Below, one piece after another: positions 33,660 to 44,653 of a stretch of DNA of 64,000 nucleotides (position 1 is its first letter; every line of letters begins with the position of its first letter). The notes beneath the pieces were generated by a model, which saw only the letters and a program-made list of their open reading frames with translations, searched no databases and was not told the DNA's origin. The translations under genes and the position numbers were made by a program. This stretch comes from Chionoecetes opilio (Eukaryota > Arthropoda > Malacostraca > Decapoda > Majidae): the NCBI GenBank assembly GCA_016584305.1, contig JACEEZ010002660.1, positions 1 through 64,000 of the forward strand, given 5' to 3'.

Positions 33660-36450
33660 CCATTAAATTAAAGTAAAATAAATCAGTCTTGGGGGCAAAC
33701 CGGGGGGCGCTCGCCTCGCCCACCCTACGACGCCATTTCCGGGGGTCCCACGCGGCAAATTTCCCAAAAGGGGCTTTTTTCCCATCCCAAAGCAACCCCT
33801 CGACAAAAAAACATCAATTTGCCCCCAGCCACGAGCCTTGGGGGTCAACCCCCACCATTCATCACCCTTTTCCCATCACCACACCCCAAATTCACTCACC
33901 CATTTCCCATCACCCCCCATCTTTTTCCCCAAACCCATCCCCATAACCCCCCCTTGGCCTCCCCCACCCCGGGTTTGTCTCTTAAAAGATACAACCTGAG
34001 GGAAGGATCGGTTTCGGGGTGGGCGTCCCCACTTTGCCCATATGCCGAATTTGGCGCTGCCCGGGACTATGCGGGGAATGGGCCTCGTTTCCCAGTCTCA
34101 CGGTGCAATCGTGTTTTGGCCACGTACATCCCAGGGGAAAACCCCATGTTTCTGCGAAACACTTTTTAACAAAGGCATTGTTTTCGTTTTCTTCAAGTCC
34201 CTTTTTTAGGGGCCATGCCCTCAAAACCCCATAGAGTAAGAAAGGGATCACAAGCGACTTGAAGACCCGGGTCTTTGTCCTCCGGGCACGGGTTTCCGGG
34301 ACAACGCCAAATATTTCCCGCGGGGCGAGCCCCAAAAAACCGGGGGGGCTATGCCAATCCCCTAAGACTTTTTGACTGACCCCCCGTCATTATGGACGGG
34401 CGTTCCCAAAGGGATGAAAAATTTTTCCAAGATCTAAATGCCTCGCCACGGGGCAATGAACAGACTGTACTTTTCCCATCTAGTAAGTCCCAAACACCGG
34501 GACCTTGTCTTGAACCGGAGACCTCAACCCCCAAAAGGGTTTTTGCCTCCTCTGCAGCCCTCGAGGGGCCTTTTCACCGGGCCCTTTCCAGCGACCAGCA
34601 AAAAAAATTACTCCCAATCATCGGCAAAAAAAAGATCGTGATTTTTGGGTTTTTTCCCGGGACGGTGCCCCCAAATACTTTGTTTCAAAACCCCTGCCCA
34701 ATACCCAGCCCCATAAAAGGCTTTTAAAAAATTTGATGGGGCAAGGAGGGAAAACCCTTGCCCACCCCTTGTTTTCACAAAAAAGAAGTGGATACACCTC
34801 CCCCACACTTCACACACTCTCAGTCCCAGAATACGACCAGTTATAAAACCAAATTTAGCCCCTTGCGGGAACCCCTCAAGGGTCGCAGAAGTTCCCAGAG
34901 TGCCCTCAAAATGCACGAGTCCAAACGCCTTCTTAAGATCAAAAGGGCTGCAAGCACCCCCCTTTCAAAAACTCACGGTCGGCGTTCCCCCAGGACCCCG
35001 AAGCGCTGGTACGGCCCCGTTTTTTAAACCCTATGTAGGGTGAATCCCCTGAAACCCCAGTGGTGGGGAATTTTGCTCAGTTGGGGGGTTCCCCCCGTAA
35101 ACCCAAACTGCCCAAAGTATCACCCCAAAAGAGCCATCTCCCCACCCCATTTTCCGACCCCCAGGCGCCCATCTGCTGTTTCGAATAGCACTGGGCCCGA
35201 GAAGGAGATTTGGAACGGGGGGCTTTTTCCCGGGGCTCGGTAGGCGGGTCGGGGGGTCTTTTAGCGTTAAAATTTGACCCCCCCGAATCCTCAGCGAGAC
35301 TCCCCGGCCCATACCTTCCTTGTCTCCCCTCGGGAGGGTTCTAGCCCCGGGTAAACCGGGAGCCCTGTGCTGGCCCCGGTTTTCCCAGCCAGCCGGGCCC
35401 GGGGCGACTCCCCCTCTTTTCTCCAGGGGCCCCCATAAGAAAAAACCCACGCCTTGCCCTCGGGCGCCCCCCAATAAAAAAAACCCCTTGGCAGCCTGTA
35501 GAGTTTCAGGGTTTGAAGGTATCCCACGGGTTCTACGGGATCCCCGAGAGAAACCGAGAAACTTAAAAAACCGATTTGAGACGGCCACCGAAAACTCATG
35601 ACCCAAAAATTTTTTTTTCCAAGTCCTTCAGTTTCTAAAGATAAAACACAGTATGTTCCTCTAGATTTTTTGGGATTTGACAAAGCTTAAGTGAGAAAAC
35701 AACAGTCGTGATCGTTCCAAAAAACTCAGCACTCCGGTAAACCCTGCATTTCTGGAGATCCCCAACGAGTAACGAGGATGTGGTCGATCTCCTTAGCTAC
35801 CCCCCGCATTACATACTTTTCCCGGGGCAGCTCTGGTCTCGATACCAAGAACCGCAATTCTCAAACCTTGGGACCTTGCAAAATTTTAGAAGCAAGAACT
35901 GTTGGGGTTTCTGTACCCCGGGGCCATGGGGACCAAACCCCCAAAACTAGCCCTCCACAGGCCCTGTAGCTTGAAATCGCCCAGACAAGAGTGTGTCCCG
36001 AGGAGGGCCTGGTTAATACAAGCGGTTTGGGGTAAACATCCTTCCTTCATTTTTCGTATCCGGTAGGGGGACACGCAACAAGAACATGAAACCAAGTGTG
36101 TTTTCACCCTCACCCGCATTATACCTCATCAACCCCGGGGTACCTCAACAACTGCGGCTGCATTTGCTGGGGATGCCCTTTGCTACTCCCCCTACCGGGA
36201 CCATTTTCATGCCGGACCAGTAGTAGGGTTTTCCCCCACTGTATCCGCCACTGCCAGGGCCCCCTTGTCTCAAAAGTCCCACTTATCCCCCTCACCCCTG
36301 ACTCGTCCCAAGGGGAGGTGTCGATGATGTCCGAGGGTCAGAACGTTCCACGACCCACCGAAAAAACCCTCCCGGTTTTTCCAGGAGGGGATTTGACGGG
36401 GAGGCGCCGCCCCTGCACCGGCCCCCGGCCCCCCCCATAAAAAAAGGGGC
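33660..36450 (-). mobile_element. RTE-like non-LTR retrotransposon, copy 2, near full length, heavily corrupted
   Basis: Minus-strand frames follow copy 1 in order from the 3' end: WGQIDVFLSRGCFGMGK (about 33,800; compare SWLGQVDVSCRELLGMGK), RRTKTRVFKSLVIP and LLYG (about 34,250), a damaged catalytic FADD (34,608-34,640), TRGGQGFSLLAPSNFL (about 34,750), and PPTEQ with AVWVYG upstream (about 35,080). Beyond copy 1's truncation point, an endonuclease part with LGDF... and a VPMAPGYRN segment (about 35,890-36,000) is visible. Many extra G and C bases destroy all frames. A minisatellite fragment interrupts it at about 33,846-33,955. Confidence 0.8.
33846..33955. repeat. Helitron-type minisatellite fragment inside RTE copy 2
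   Basis: TTCACTCACCCATTTCCCATCACC-type units (unit given here in two parts: TTCACTCACCC and ATTTCCCATCACC) interrupt the RTE C-terminal region between the parts equivalent to RRPRGRP and GSWLGQ in copy 1. It is the reverse complement of the 32,762 array. Confidence 0.7.
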
Positions 36451-37047
36451 TAGGGGGCCCCCACCACTTTATTTTGAGTGCGGGATTCCCGCAAAAATAA
36501 AAGGGGGAAATTTTTTTATTTTGCAGTTACAAGGTACTTTCTTTTAGCTAACCTGGATAATAAACATCATGAAAAAGGGAATTTTTTACTATTATGGGGA
36601 ATTTTAAATTTATCTGTACTTTTTTTTTAAAAATTTCTAATTCCACTATACACTATACATTGATTTAAAAAAAATGTTTTTTCTTTTTTTTGGGAAAAAT
36701 AATTACTTGCCGGTTGAAAGAGAAAAATATCTTTTTTTTTTATAATCATAATGCCATTAAAATTTTTTAAATCCTTTGGCTTTTATAAACAAAAGTAACA
36801 GCCTTCAACTTTTGGTTTTAAATAGTGGGCTTTTTGTACAGTACAACAGAAATATATATATGTATCCTATTTAGAAAAAAATATTTCTGCTGTGAAAACA
36901 GCCACATGGCAATTTGCTATCTAAAAGTGCCACAGTGGATTCCCCCGCACTGTGTCTCATTATGATATAATAATTATACTACAATGATACAATTGGTGTT
37001 CATAAAGCCCATTTGCTTAATTTTCCTTCTTTCCCCTCTCGTTTTCA
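36451..37047. other. No gene seen; AT-rich hAT interior
   Basis: AT-rich sequence with many T runs and no supported coding region. Confidence 0.4.
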
Positions 37048-37219
37048 AATAATGATAAGGTTATGATTTAAATCATTGATTAAAAAATAAAAAATTTGAT
37101 TTAAATCAGTGATTAAAATCAACTTGATTTAAATCAAATAACCCTGGGAGATAGCCCCCAAAGGCAGATCAAAGGGGGAGCTGTGCTCCTCCTGCTAGTT
37201 CACTAACCTAACCGGGCCC

Positions 37220-37690
37220 CCTAAATCGTCCCCCCCCCCCCTTATGTTATTATTAATTTCGAGAGCGGTAAAACTGCAGCTTAATACAATACATGACATT
37301 GGTTACGTAGCCTGACCTAACAGACCCCTTCCCCCCGTTAGTTCCTAACCTAACCTGGACATTGGTTAAATTGTATACCTAAACTAACTGGTGGAACTGC
37401 ACCCTCTCAGACCTTATGTTATTATTAATTTCTGACGGCTGATGTATGGGATTAGAAATACGGGTAAAACTACAGTTTAGTACAATACTTCCTATCGACC
37501 TATACTCTGCTGACGCTCCTCCCAGACCGCCCCCGCTAGTTAACTAACCTAGCCTGGGCATTGAATACGTAACCTAACCTCGCTGGGGGGGTTTCGCCCC
37601 ACCAAACCCCCTTATGTTATTTTTCATTTCCGACGGGTGATGTATAGGTTAGAAATGCTGCGAATACATTATCAGCTCTACAAGTTGAGG
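37220..37690. repeat. Three diverged tandem units of about 190 bp
   Basis: CTTATGTTATTATTAATTTC (37,230 and 37,412) and CTTATGTTATTTTTCATTTC (37,610) start three units. These share a GACGGSTGATGTATRGG segment and AACTRCAGYTTARTACAATAC, and they are separated by CCTAACCTAACC-like stretches. Confidence 0.7.
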
Positions 37691-37756
37691 ATGGATATAA
37701 CTACGTGCCTTGTAATGCTTTAAACTGCAGTAGAACCGAAATAGATGCTCCTAATG

Positions 37757-38276
37757 GACAGTATTTAAATACATTTTGTATTTAAATACGTATTTAAATA
37801 CATTTGTGTATTTAGAAATGTACTTATAATACATTGGTTGTCATGTATATTAAATACAGTATTTAAATACTTTTATGAGTATTTAAATACATTGTATTTA
37901 AATACTCATCTAATATAAAAACGTAAATACTTTTTTAATCAGTTAATTTGGCCATAAACCCGCCAACTATCTGGCAATCGATGTTACAGTGAACAGTGTT
38001 TCCACTTGCAAGGAAATTTCCTTATTTTTAGGAAATTTAGGCCTGTAAAGGAAATTCTAAGGAAACCCAAAATCTAATGAAATCCTAAGGAAATCCATTT
38101 TTTTCGGACATGTTAAATTTTTTGTATATTTAAAATGTATTTACAAATGTATTTAAATACAATTGATGGTTTTTTTTGTTTGTTTGTTTAGAGGATATGT
38201 ATTTAGTATTAAGTATTTAAATACATTCGTAAATGTATTTAGTATTTTAAATAAATTCAATATATTTAGTGCTCAG
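37757..38276. mobile_element. Probable MITE with GTATTTAAATAC subterminal repeats
   Basis: Dense palindromic GTATTTAAATAC-type motifs occur at 37,760-37,920 and again at 38,145-38,250, around a non-coding core. The outer ends are CAGTATTTAAATAC on the left and GTGCTCAG on the right. A target duplication is not clear, so this is tentative. Confidence 0.5.
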
Positions 38277-38515
38277 CTCTGTCCAAATAATACCACCATC
38301 TCCAGCGGCAGCAGACACCAACCCCAATATCATCCTCCTCTCCCTCATATTACCACAACCTTCAACCCAAACACCACGTGTCTTCAATTCCTCAGTGAAG
38401 AGAATAGACAACGAAGGTTTGATACAACCCACCTCCTCAATTTGTCAACTACATCTTATGTTGCTAAAAAAAAAAAAAAAAGACATTAAATATCTCATTT
38501 TTCATAACATTTGGT

Positions 38516-38885
38516 AAATTCTAGCCCTTTTCCCGCCCTTATTAGTGGTTATATTTTCTCCAGCCCTTCACAGACCCCTTCAGACAGATACCTCTAAAAC
38601 GTAATTATAGAATGGGGGAGAGCCCCCTTCAACTTCCCCCAACTTTTCCCCCTCCCTGGACCCCAAAAATATTATTACTAACCTAACCTTTACCTACCAA
38701 TAACCTCCTAGCGAGACCTAAGGGCGAGAAAGAACTAGAATTTTACCAGTTAGGTTAGTTTTTAAAAAAAAAAATTATCTCTCCCCCACTTTAAAATTAC
38801 GTTTAGAGATATCTGAAGGGATCTGTGAAGGTCCGGAGAAAAAAAAGCCCACTAATAAGGGGGGGAAAAGGACTCTAAAATTTTT
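38516..38885. mobile_element. Foldback MITE of about 370 bp
   Basis: The left arm (38,516-38,640; CCCTTATTAGTGGTTAT, CCCTTCACAGACCCCTTCAG, AAACGTAATTAT, GGGGGAGAG) is matched in reverse complement at 38,770-38,885 (CTCTCCCCCACTTT, AAAATTACGTTT, CTGAAGGGATCTGTGAAGG, CCACTAATAAGG). The centre contains CCTAACCTTTACC. Confidence 0.85.
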
Positions 38886-38949
38886 ATTTTTAAAAACTAT
38901 TCAGGAAACGAAGTTCGGCCTCGAAATCGGTAAAATGCCCAAAACCCCG

Positions 38950-39060
38950 AAATTTTACCAAGTGTAAAGCATCAGCTGGCGAGATATTTAAGTGGTGCAC
39001 CGCAGGGCTGTGCTGGGTCCCTTGTACTTTTATTAATTGATATTGACGATATTGGGGGGG
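38950..39060 (+). pseudogene. Reverse-transcriptase fragment of a non-LTR retrotransposon
   Basis: The translation SGAPQGCAGSLVLLLIDIDDIG corresponds to the [21 protein letters not shown] block common to CR1/Jockey-type reverse transcriptases, with an altered centre. Only this block survives. Confidence 0.55.
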
Positions 39061-39470
39061 TCATGGGGATCCTTAGCAACATGGCACTGGAAAACTACAT
39101 TAAGTAACGAATTAATTAAGTATTTTTCATTTCATGTCTCTTTTTTCAAGTACAACCTTCCCTCTCCTCTGTTGGCTCTCACCTTCCTTCCTGAGTCACT
39201 GTGGCGGCCTCAGGGCTTGGGCCCGCCTGTGAAATTAGGATCCCCGAACTGTTGTTAATGTGGAGTCCCCGCGTTGGCTTGGGGAGCCGAGATCTCTGTT
39301 TACCTGTCGCTCCGCCATGACACTGTTGATCAGGGGCCAGATCCGGCAAACACATACGCCGGTGTATGTCAGTGTAAGTCTGAGATACTCTCTTTCGAGA
39401 ACTTTCTTGGACAGGAGTACATCTGCGCCAAATCGATGGACGTCACACCGCCAGAAACTTTACCCCTCAC

Positions 39471-40298
39471 CAGCAGTGGAGGCGATCAGGGAGAGGCCAG
39501 GGGGCGTACCTTTGCGGAGAGCTATAGGAAAAGTCAGTGCTAATTACAAAACAGGCTTCGAAAAAAATGGATGAAAAACAGGGCGGCTCTCGAAAAGTTT
39601 ATGAGTGGATAGGACAGAGTAGTAAATGGGATAGATCAAGCAGACGGTGGGAGAGGAAATGTGTGTTACAGGGTTTCACAGATAGGATACACCAGTCAGT
39701 GAGGGGGAGGTTAAAAGCGAAAGGTGAAAGACCAAGTTCAGAGGCAGGGCAGGGAGATGTGAGACAGGAGGAATGGAGGGTAAGAGTTCTCGACTTGTAC
39801 ACGGGGAAGACCACACCAAAGTAGGTGAGGTCTTATATGATGGTAGCTGTGGGGAGTAGTTTAATATTTAAAGCAAGGACTAATCTCTGGAGGTCAATAG
39901 TAGAAACTATAGATGGGCAAACGAAGGACAAGCAAGATATGTTCAAATGTGTTATGGTAGACTGGATGAAACTTTAGATCACCTGGTATTAATGTGTCCA
40001 AGGTATGATGAGGAAAGAGAGCGGCTTTCTTATAGCAATAGTGGCACGGGAGGTAGGGCGGGGATCAGTGTGGATAGAGTGCAGAGGGCAACATAGATGG
40101 GATAATGGAATTTCTTTTAGGTTTGAGTAGGGTACATGATATCAAATAGAAGAATCATCCGAAGGGGGTTAAAGTATTTAGAAAAAGGCTTGGGAAAAAA
40201 GAGCAGAGGAGTTAGGGCACTCATACAAGCCCTGGAGGGAGCCAGCCGCGAAAGAAATTAGGCTTTGAACCGGGTGAAAACCGCGGTTTACTCCTCAC
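39471..40298 (+). mobile_element. 5'-truncated non-LTR retrotransposon 3' end inserted in copy A
   Basis: Copies B and C lack this segment. It sits between near-duplicated CCCCTCAC (39,463-39,470) and CTCCTCAC (40,291-40,298). The plus strand around 39,890-40,040 reads SLEVNSRNYRW, YVQMCYGRLDETLDHLVLMC and PRYDEERERL, the C-terminal zinc-knuckle-like region (C...H...C) of the same retrotransposon type as 59,640-61,905. Frames are broken. Confidence 0.8.
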
Positions 40299-40639
40299 CT
40301 GAAAGGAAGAGAAGGTGCAAGTCTGCGCCAACCCTCAGCTGGATACAGCAAAGCGTACTTACTCCATTTCCGGTGACGTCACAGGGCCAATATTATGGCG
40401 TAGATTTTCTACACCACCTCGATGAGGAGGTGTAGAGATAGGTGTATCTCATAATATAATAAAATGGTCATTTATTATGCCTAATAGACGTTACCACGAG
40501 GTAAGGATTGAAAATAGCCTATTGGTAGTCGGCAGAGGGCGGTGTTTACAAAATGTTAGGAGATACAAGCCTTGGTGGGAGGCAGCCGCCTCAGCCGTTG
40601 TAGGGACTGCCTTCGGTGTTGTTGTTTTCGTATTAGTTC

Positions 40640-41690
40640 GTTTATTGGGCAGCACCAGTTTTTAGACCACTAGCAGAGTCCTGGTGAGCAGAATGGTTGG
40701 GGGACGAGGCGAGCCTGGCAGCCCGGCGGCTAGATTAATGTTGTTTCACTATATCGTAATTTGGACGTTTTTGAGAATCAAAAACTTTTGTTCTTGATGA
40801 CTGCCCATCAGTGACCTTGCCACTATGGCGAGGTCCACTCAGGACGCTTGACCATTCATTTGCCCAAGAAGCATGGTAGTTAGGTCACCTTGCTAGCCTT
40901 AATGGTACAGTCCCGAAAGGAAGGCGATGCTCGCCACCGTCGGAGAATGTTCATTTTTTTTACGTCGTCGAGAGTTCCTATAAAGCGACCAGTTACAGTT
41001 TATTTATTAACATAACAGTAACCAATCTATATATTTAAACAGCTTTTACCCGTGTTGTGATTCAGGGACCCGAACTATCGGGGGTTAGTTTAGTGATTGG
41101 GGGAGTCTGGGGTAGATTGACAGTTACGTAACCAATGTCCATGTCATTGTATTGGAAGTGTAGTTTTAAATTATTTTGGGACCACATGCCGTGAAAAAAC
41201 TTGTCCAATAAACGAAATACCTTTTAATTCTTTCATTTGCACCTATACCAAGTGGAAACTCGCCGAAAATTTTATGTCGGCAAGACTTCTTGCGGTGGTG
41301 TTTCAGTTATAATGGACGATAAATCTGCGCGGTCACTACCGCCATTACCACATGACGTTTTCTATATTTATTTTGTTTAGGTATACTGTACAGTATTAAT
41401 GCACTTCCGCGTAACCTTTAAAAACTTAGGGTAGTATTCTAGTGTTTGCCCATACTACCCCCTCTCCCCAAAACCAAGCTTGGAGGGGACCTGGGAAAAT
41501 GCAGGAGATATGGCTGGGGTACAATATGCGTCGCAACCACTCTTTTTGAGTATGGAAATACAAAAAAATTCTCTAGATTTAGGGCAAATTCATTGGATTT
41601 CTTCAGAGTCCAGGAGACGTGTGAACCGACGATCCTACAGAATGATGACTGAAGTGTGAGAACCCCCCCCCAACCAACCCCGCTAGGAGG
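40640..41690. other. Non-coding interior of copy A
   Basis: Collinear with copy B at about 51,130-52,110. No protein-coding segment conserved between the two copies is visible. The cgctaggaggttagg block at its right edge starts the TTAGG-rich modules. Confidence 0.5.
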
Positions 41691-42300
41691 TTAGGTTAGG
41701 TTAGATTAGGTTAGGTAGGTTAGGTTAGATTTTGTGTCTCAGGTTCGGTTTGGTTATCAGTGGGTCTAACCCCCCGCTAGGTTAGGTTAACTTGGTTAGG
41801 CAAATTTTCTATAGATATAAGGAAATTACCTTAGATCTAGGGAATTTTAAACCCCTAAAACAACTCTTAATTACGTTTTTCGACGCATAATTTGTTCCCC
41901 ACCCCCTCCGGAAAAACCCCGCATTCCCACAGGTGCCCAACTTGTTTGAGGGAAGTGGAGAGAGAGGGCAAAAAACACTAGATTTTACCAAAACTTCTAT
42001 ACATAATTGTAGAAAAAGTAGACTAATCAGTTGTCTTAGACTAATCTCGTACAGAACAACCCGCCCCTGCCAGAGGCCCCCAAACCCTATAGGAGGTTGG
42101 TTAGGGTATTATTGATTAGGGTAGGTTATATTTGGTTAGGTTAGGTTAGATCTGGTTAGGTTAGGTTAATTGTTAGATTTAGGTTAGGTAGGTTAGTTTG
42201 ATCGGTGGTCCAAGCCCCCCGCCTAGGTTAGGTTAATTTTGGTTAGGCAAATTTATCTAGATAAAGGAAATTACTTAGATCTAGGCAGTTTGTCTACCTC
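41682..42300. repeat. TTAGG-rich modules of copy A
   Basis: Interrupted GGTTAGGTTAGG tracts occur at 41,691-41,790 and 42,095-42,245. Each is followed by a GGTTAGGCAAATTT...GATCTAGG block and a CCGACGCA...CCGCATTCCCACAGG block, so the module of about 430 bp is repeated twice. Copy B has the same pair at 52,110-52,760. Confidence 0.8.
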
Positions 42301-42424
42301 TACACAATTCTAAATTACGTGGTCTCCGACGCATTATTTGCCTCCCACCCGAAAAACGCATTCCCACAGGTGCCCAAACTTGCTTGGAGGTTAGTGGGAG
42401 AGTATGGGCAAACACTAGAAATTT

Positions 42425-42715
42425 ACCGGAAAAACCTAGTCAGTGTCTCAGAAAAATGACCCGCGCAATACTCGTCCATTTTTACCAAAAGCACTAAATT
42501 TAGGCAAGGAAAATCTAGTCAGTGTTTCAGGAAAATGACCTGCGCAGTCCTCGTCCATTTTATCAAACGCACTAATTTTACCAAGGAAAAATGTCAGTGT
42601 CTCAGAAAATGACCGTGCAGTCCTCGGCCATTTTTTACCAAAAAGAACTAATTTTAGGCAGGAAAATCTAGTATTGTTTCAGAAAATGACCGCGCAGTCC
42701 TCGTTCATTTTACCG
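42425..42715. repeat. Minisatellite of about 76 bp, four units
   Basis: Units contain AAAATGACCGCGCAGTCCTC, GTCCATTTTTACCAAAA and GGCAAGGAAAATCTAGTCAG with variants. Copy B carries the same array at 52,870-53,170. Confidence 0.85.
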
Positions 42716-43081
42716 AGTATCTGTCCGAATATCCTACTAACTAAACCATTACCTTCGCGAGAGTCCCGGATTGTGTCTAAGGACGAGAATTGCGGTAGAC
42801 GAAAAGTACCAGGTACGTTCTCATTTATCCTGAATTGGCTACGACTAGGTCACTCAAGAATGTCTGCATCTTAACGCCTTGAATTATATGATTATATGGT
42901 CAAACCATGATGTCTGCCCCCTTTTTGTCCCTGAATGATTAGGTTTAATCAGGATGGGCTGGCCCATTATTGCCCTAGAAATATTTATTAAAAGTCAATC
43001 AGGATGTAATGGCGACCCTAATTTATTGCCTCCAAATGTTTAGTTCTGGTCAATCTGTACTGTCAATGGTACTCCTTAGTG

Positions 43082-43346
43082 GGGTTACCGTTGATTACGG
43101 GCCGCCTATAGTAGCATGCATACCAGCAGACAGGGCAGATTTAACGGGCGTTTTCAGAGATACCCGATTTTTTCTTCTTGGCCATACAATTAGGGGCTGT
43201 TCTAATGGAGATAGTTATTTTGCGCAAACCCATAAAAAAAAAAAAAGGGTATACTTTGTGGTTAAGGTTAGGTTAGGTTTCATAAAACCTATAGGTTAGT
43301 TAGGTTCATTAAAACCTATAAGGTCTAGGTTAAGTTTAATTTTTTT

Positions 43347-43381
<35 letters not shown>

Positions 43382-43792
43382 ACAAAATAAAAAACATAGT
43401 CTAGTAGCATGCATACCCAGACGACAGGGCAGTTTAACGGTCGTTTCCGAGACACCCGATTTTTTTTTCTGGCCTACAATAGGGGCTCTTGTTCTAATGG
43501 ATAGTTTATTTTGGTGGCTAAACCCATAAAAAAAAAAGAAAGGTATACTTTATGGTGAGGTTAGGTTAGGTTTCATTAAAACCTATAAGGGTTAGGTTAA
43601 GTTTAATTTTTTTTCATCATTTTTTTTTTTTTTTTTTTTGCGCCAAAATAAAACTATCTCCGTTAGAAAAAGCACCTATTGTAGGCAAAGAAAAATATCG
43701 GTGTCTCTGAAAACGAACCGAAACTCTCGTCCAGTATGCATTTAATATAGGCGGCCTGATTCAACTGGCGGCCCGAATCAAAAAACGTATCC
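43082..43792. mobile_element. TIR MITE with 8-bp target duplication, TTAGG core
   Basis: It is flanked by CCTTAGTG (43,074-43,081 and 43,793-43,800). The ends GGGTTACCGTTGATTACGGG and, in complement, GGATACGTTTTTTGATTCGG lead into shared CGGGCCGCC, then matching TTTCAGAGA, GGGGCT and TATTTTGCGC blocks. The centre has TATACTTTGTGGTTAAGGTTAGG units and poly(T). A partial relative lies at 48,790-49,160. Copy B lacks it at the same place. Confidence 0.85.
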
Positions 43793-43800
43793 CCTTAGTG

Positions 43801-43985
43801 TAGGGGGAAGCACATCGGTTCACAATTTGTAAGTCCTGGTTCGATCCCGGTTGGAGGGAAACAGTTGGGCTGTTTCCTTAAAACCCGAGCCCGTCCACCC
43901 AGCAGGGAATGGGTACCGGTGGTGTAGCCGGGGGGTTTTTGTAAACCCGCCCCTCCCGGGGTGATGGCTTCGGCCAACACTATTA
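43801..43985 (+). mobile_element. tRNA-derived SINE-like module, third type, within copy A
   Basis: A B box GGTTCGATCC (43,838-43,847) lies in a tRNA-like head, followed by a GGGCTGTTTCCTTAAAACCCGAGC body and a GGTACCGG...GCCGGGGGG tail. The same module is at 55,300-55,495 in copy B, so it was present before the copies separated. Confidence 0.75.
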
Positions 43986-44653
43986 AGCACTAGCAGACAG
44001 CCTCTGCTCGGGGTAGTCTGCGAGAGAGCGTCTGGTTACAGCAGAGATCTATCTCAGCTGCGTGTCAATAACTGACGAAATCTTCAATCATCCTCATCAA
44101 ACCCTTCATCTATCGCTTTAAACATTGATACAGCGATTTGTTGTGTCAACCAGAGGCCAGCTTGTGAGTAATCAGCTGATTAATGTTTGTACCACATTAT
44201 TTATCACGTGCAGCCTTGTGATGGCTGATAGATCTGAATAGATAATATAAACACTGCTTGTGATTCGCAATTAGCGAGGATGACGTCAATGTATTCGCCA
44301 GCCAATCAGCTGTCTCTGTGGAGATACTCCGAGGATACTCCTCCTTGCGCCCGGCTCAAGTCCATCTCGGCGGATTAATTCAAACAGACTCGGCGCAAAG
44401 AGGGGGGCGAAGGTTGCGCCGGGTAGCATTTACACCATACTTACACGCTCGGACTTACCACTTTTTTTTTGCTGGATCTGGCCCCAGCACAGATGAAATC
44501 ATGACAGTTCACTCCACAGTATTTTAGAGGAGCATCATATGTAAATATATCTAAGATGTTTTACAACTGACATAATTATAAGAAGTGTTTCAGTAACCAA
44601 TACGACTCAAAAATCATATCACAGTGCGCTGTACTGCTCTTCACCATCTGAGC

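Larger units (their letters stand above)
32325..37146. mobile_element. hAT element with GATTTAAATCA ends, enlarged by nested insertions
   Basis: It is flanked by a perfect 8-bp duplication GGAGATAG (32,317-32,324 and 37,147-37,154). The left end is CAGGGTTGTTGATTT with GATTTAAATC repeats (32,371-32,405). The right end carries TGATTTAAATCA-type repeats (37,048-37,136) and ends AACCCTG. The interior contains a Helitron-like element (32,531-33,188) and an antisense RTE (33,660-36,450). The rest is AT-rich non-coding. No hAT transposase is visible. Confidence 0.85.
39331..44487 (+). mobile_element. Large TIR-family element, copy A
   Basis: The left end CAGGGGCCAGATCCGGCAAA (39,331) is mirrored by the right end, whose complement reads CTGGGGCCAGATCCAGCAAA (44,487). 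Next to the left TIR is a hairpin ACATACGCCGGTGTATGT. The interior includes TTAGG-rich tracts, a minisatellite of about 76 bp, and an internal tRNA-derived SINE shared with copy B. Copy A alone carries a LINE fragment (39,471-40,298) and a MITE (43,082-43,792). No transposase is visible, so it is non-autonomous. The superfamily is undetermined because no clear target duplication is seen. Confidence 0.75.

Noticed and set aside
35031..35606. 191-aa minus-strand frame as a separate gene
   Set aside because: It is part of RTE copy 2, read through homopolymer-corrupted sequence, not an independent gene.
42425..42715. Second candidate for a spaced repeat array
   Set aside because: The intervening sequences are themselves conserved between units, so it is a 76-bp tandem repeat.
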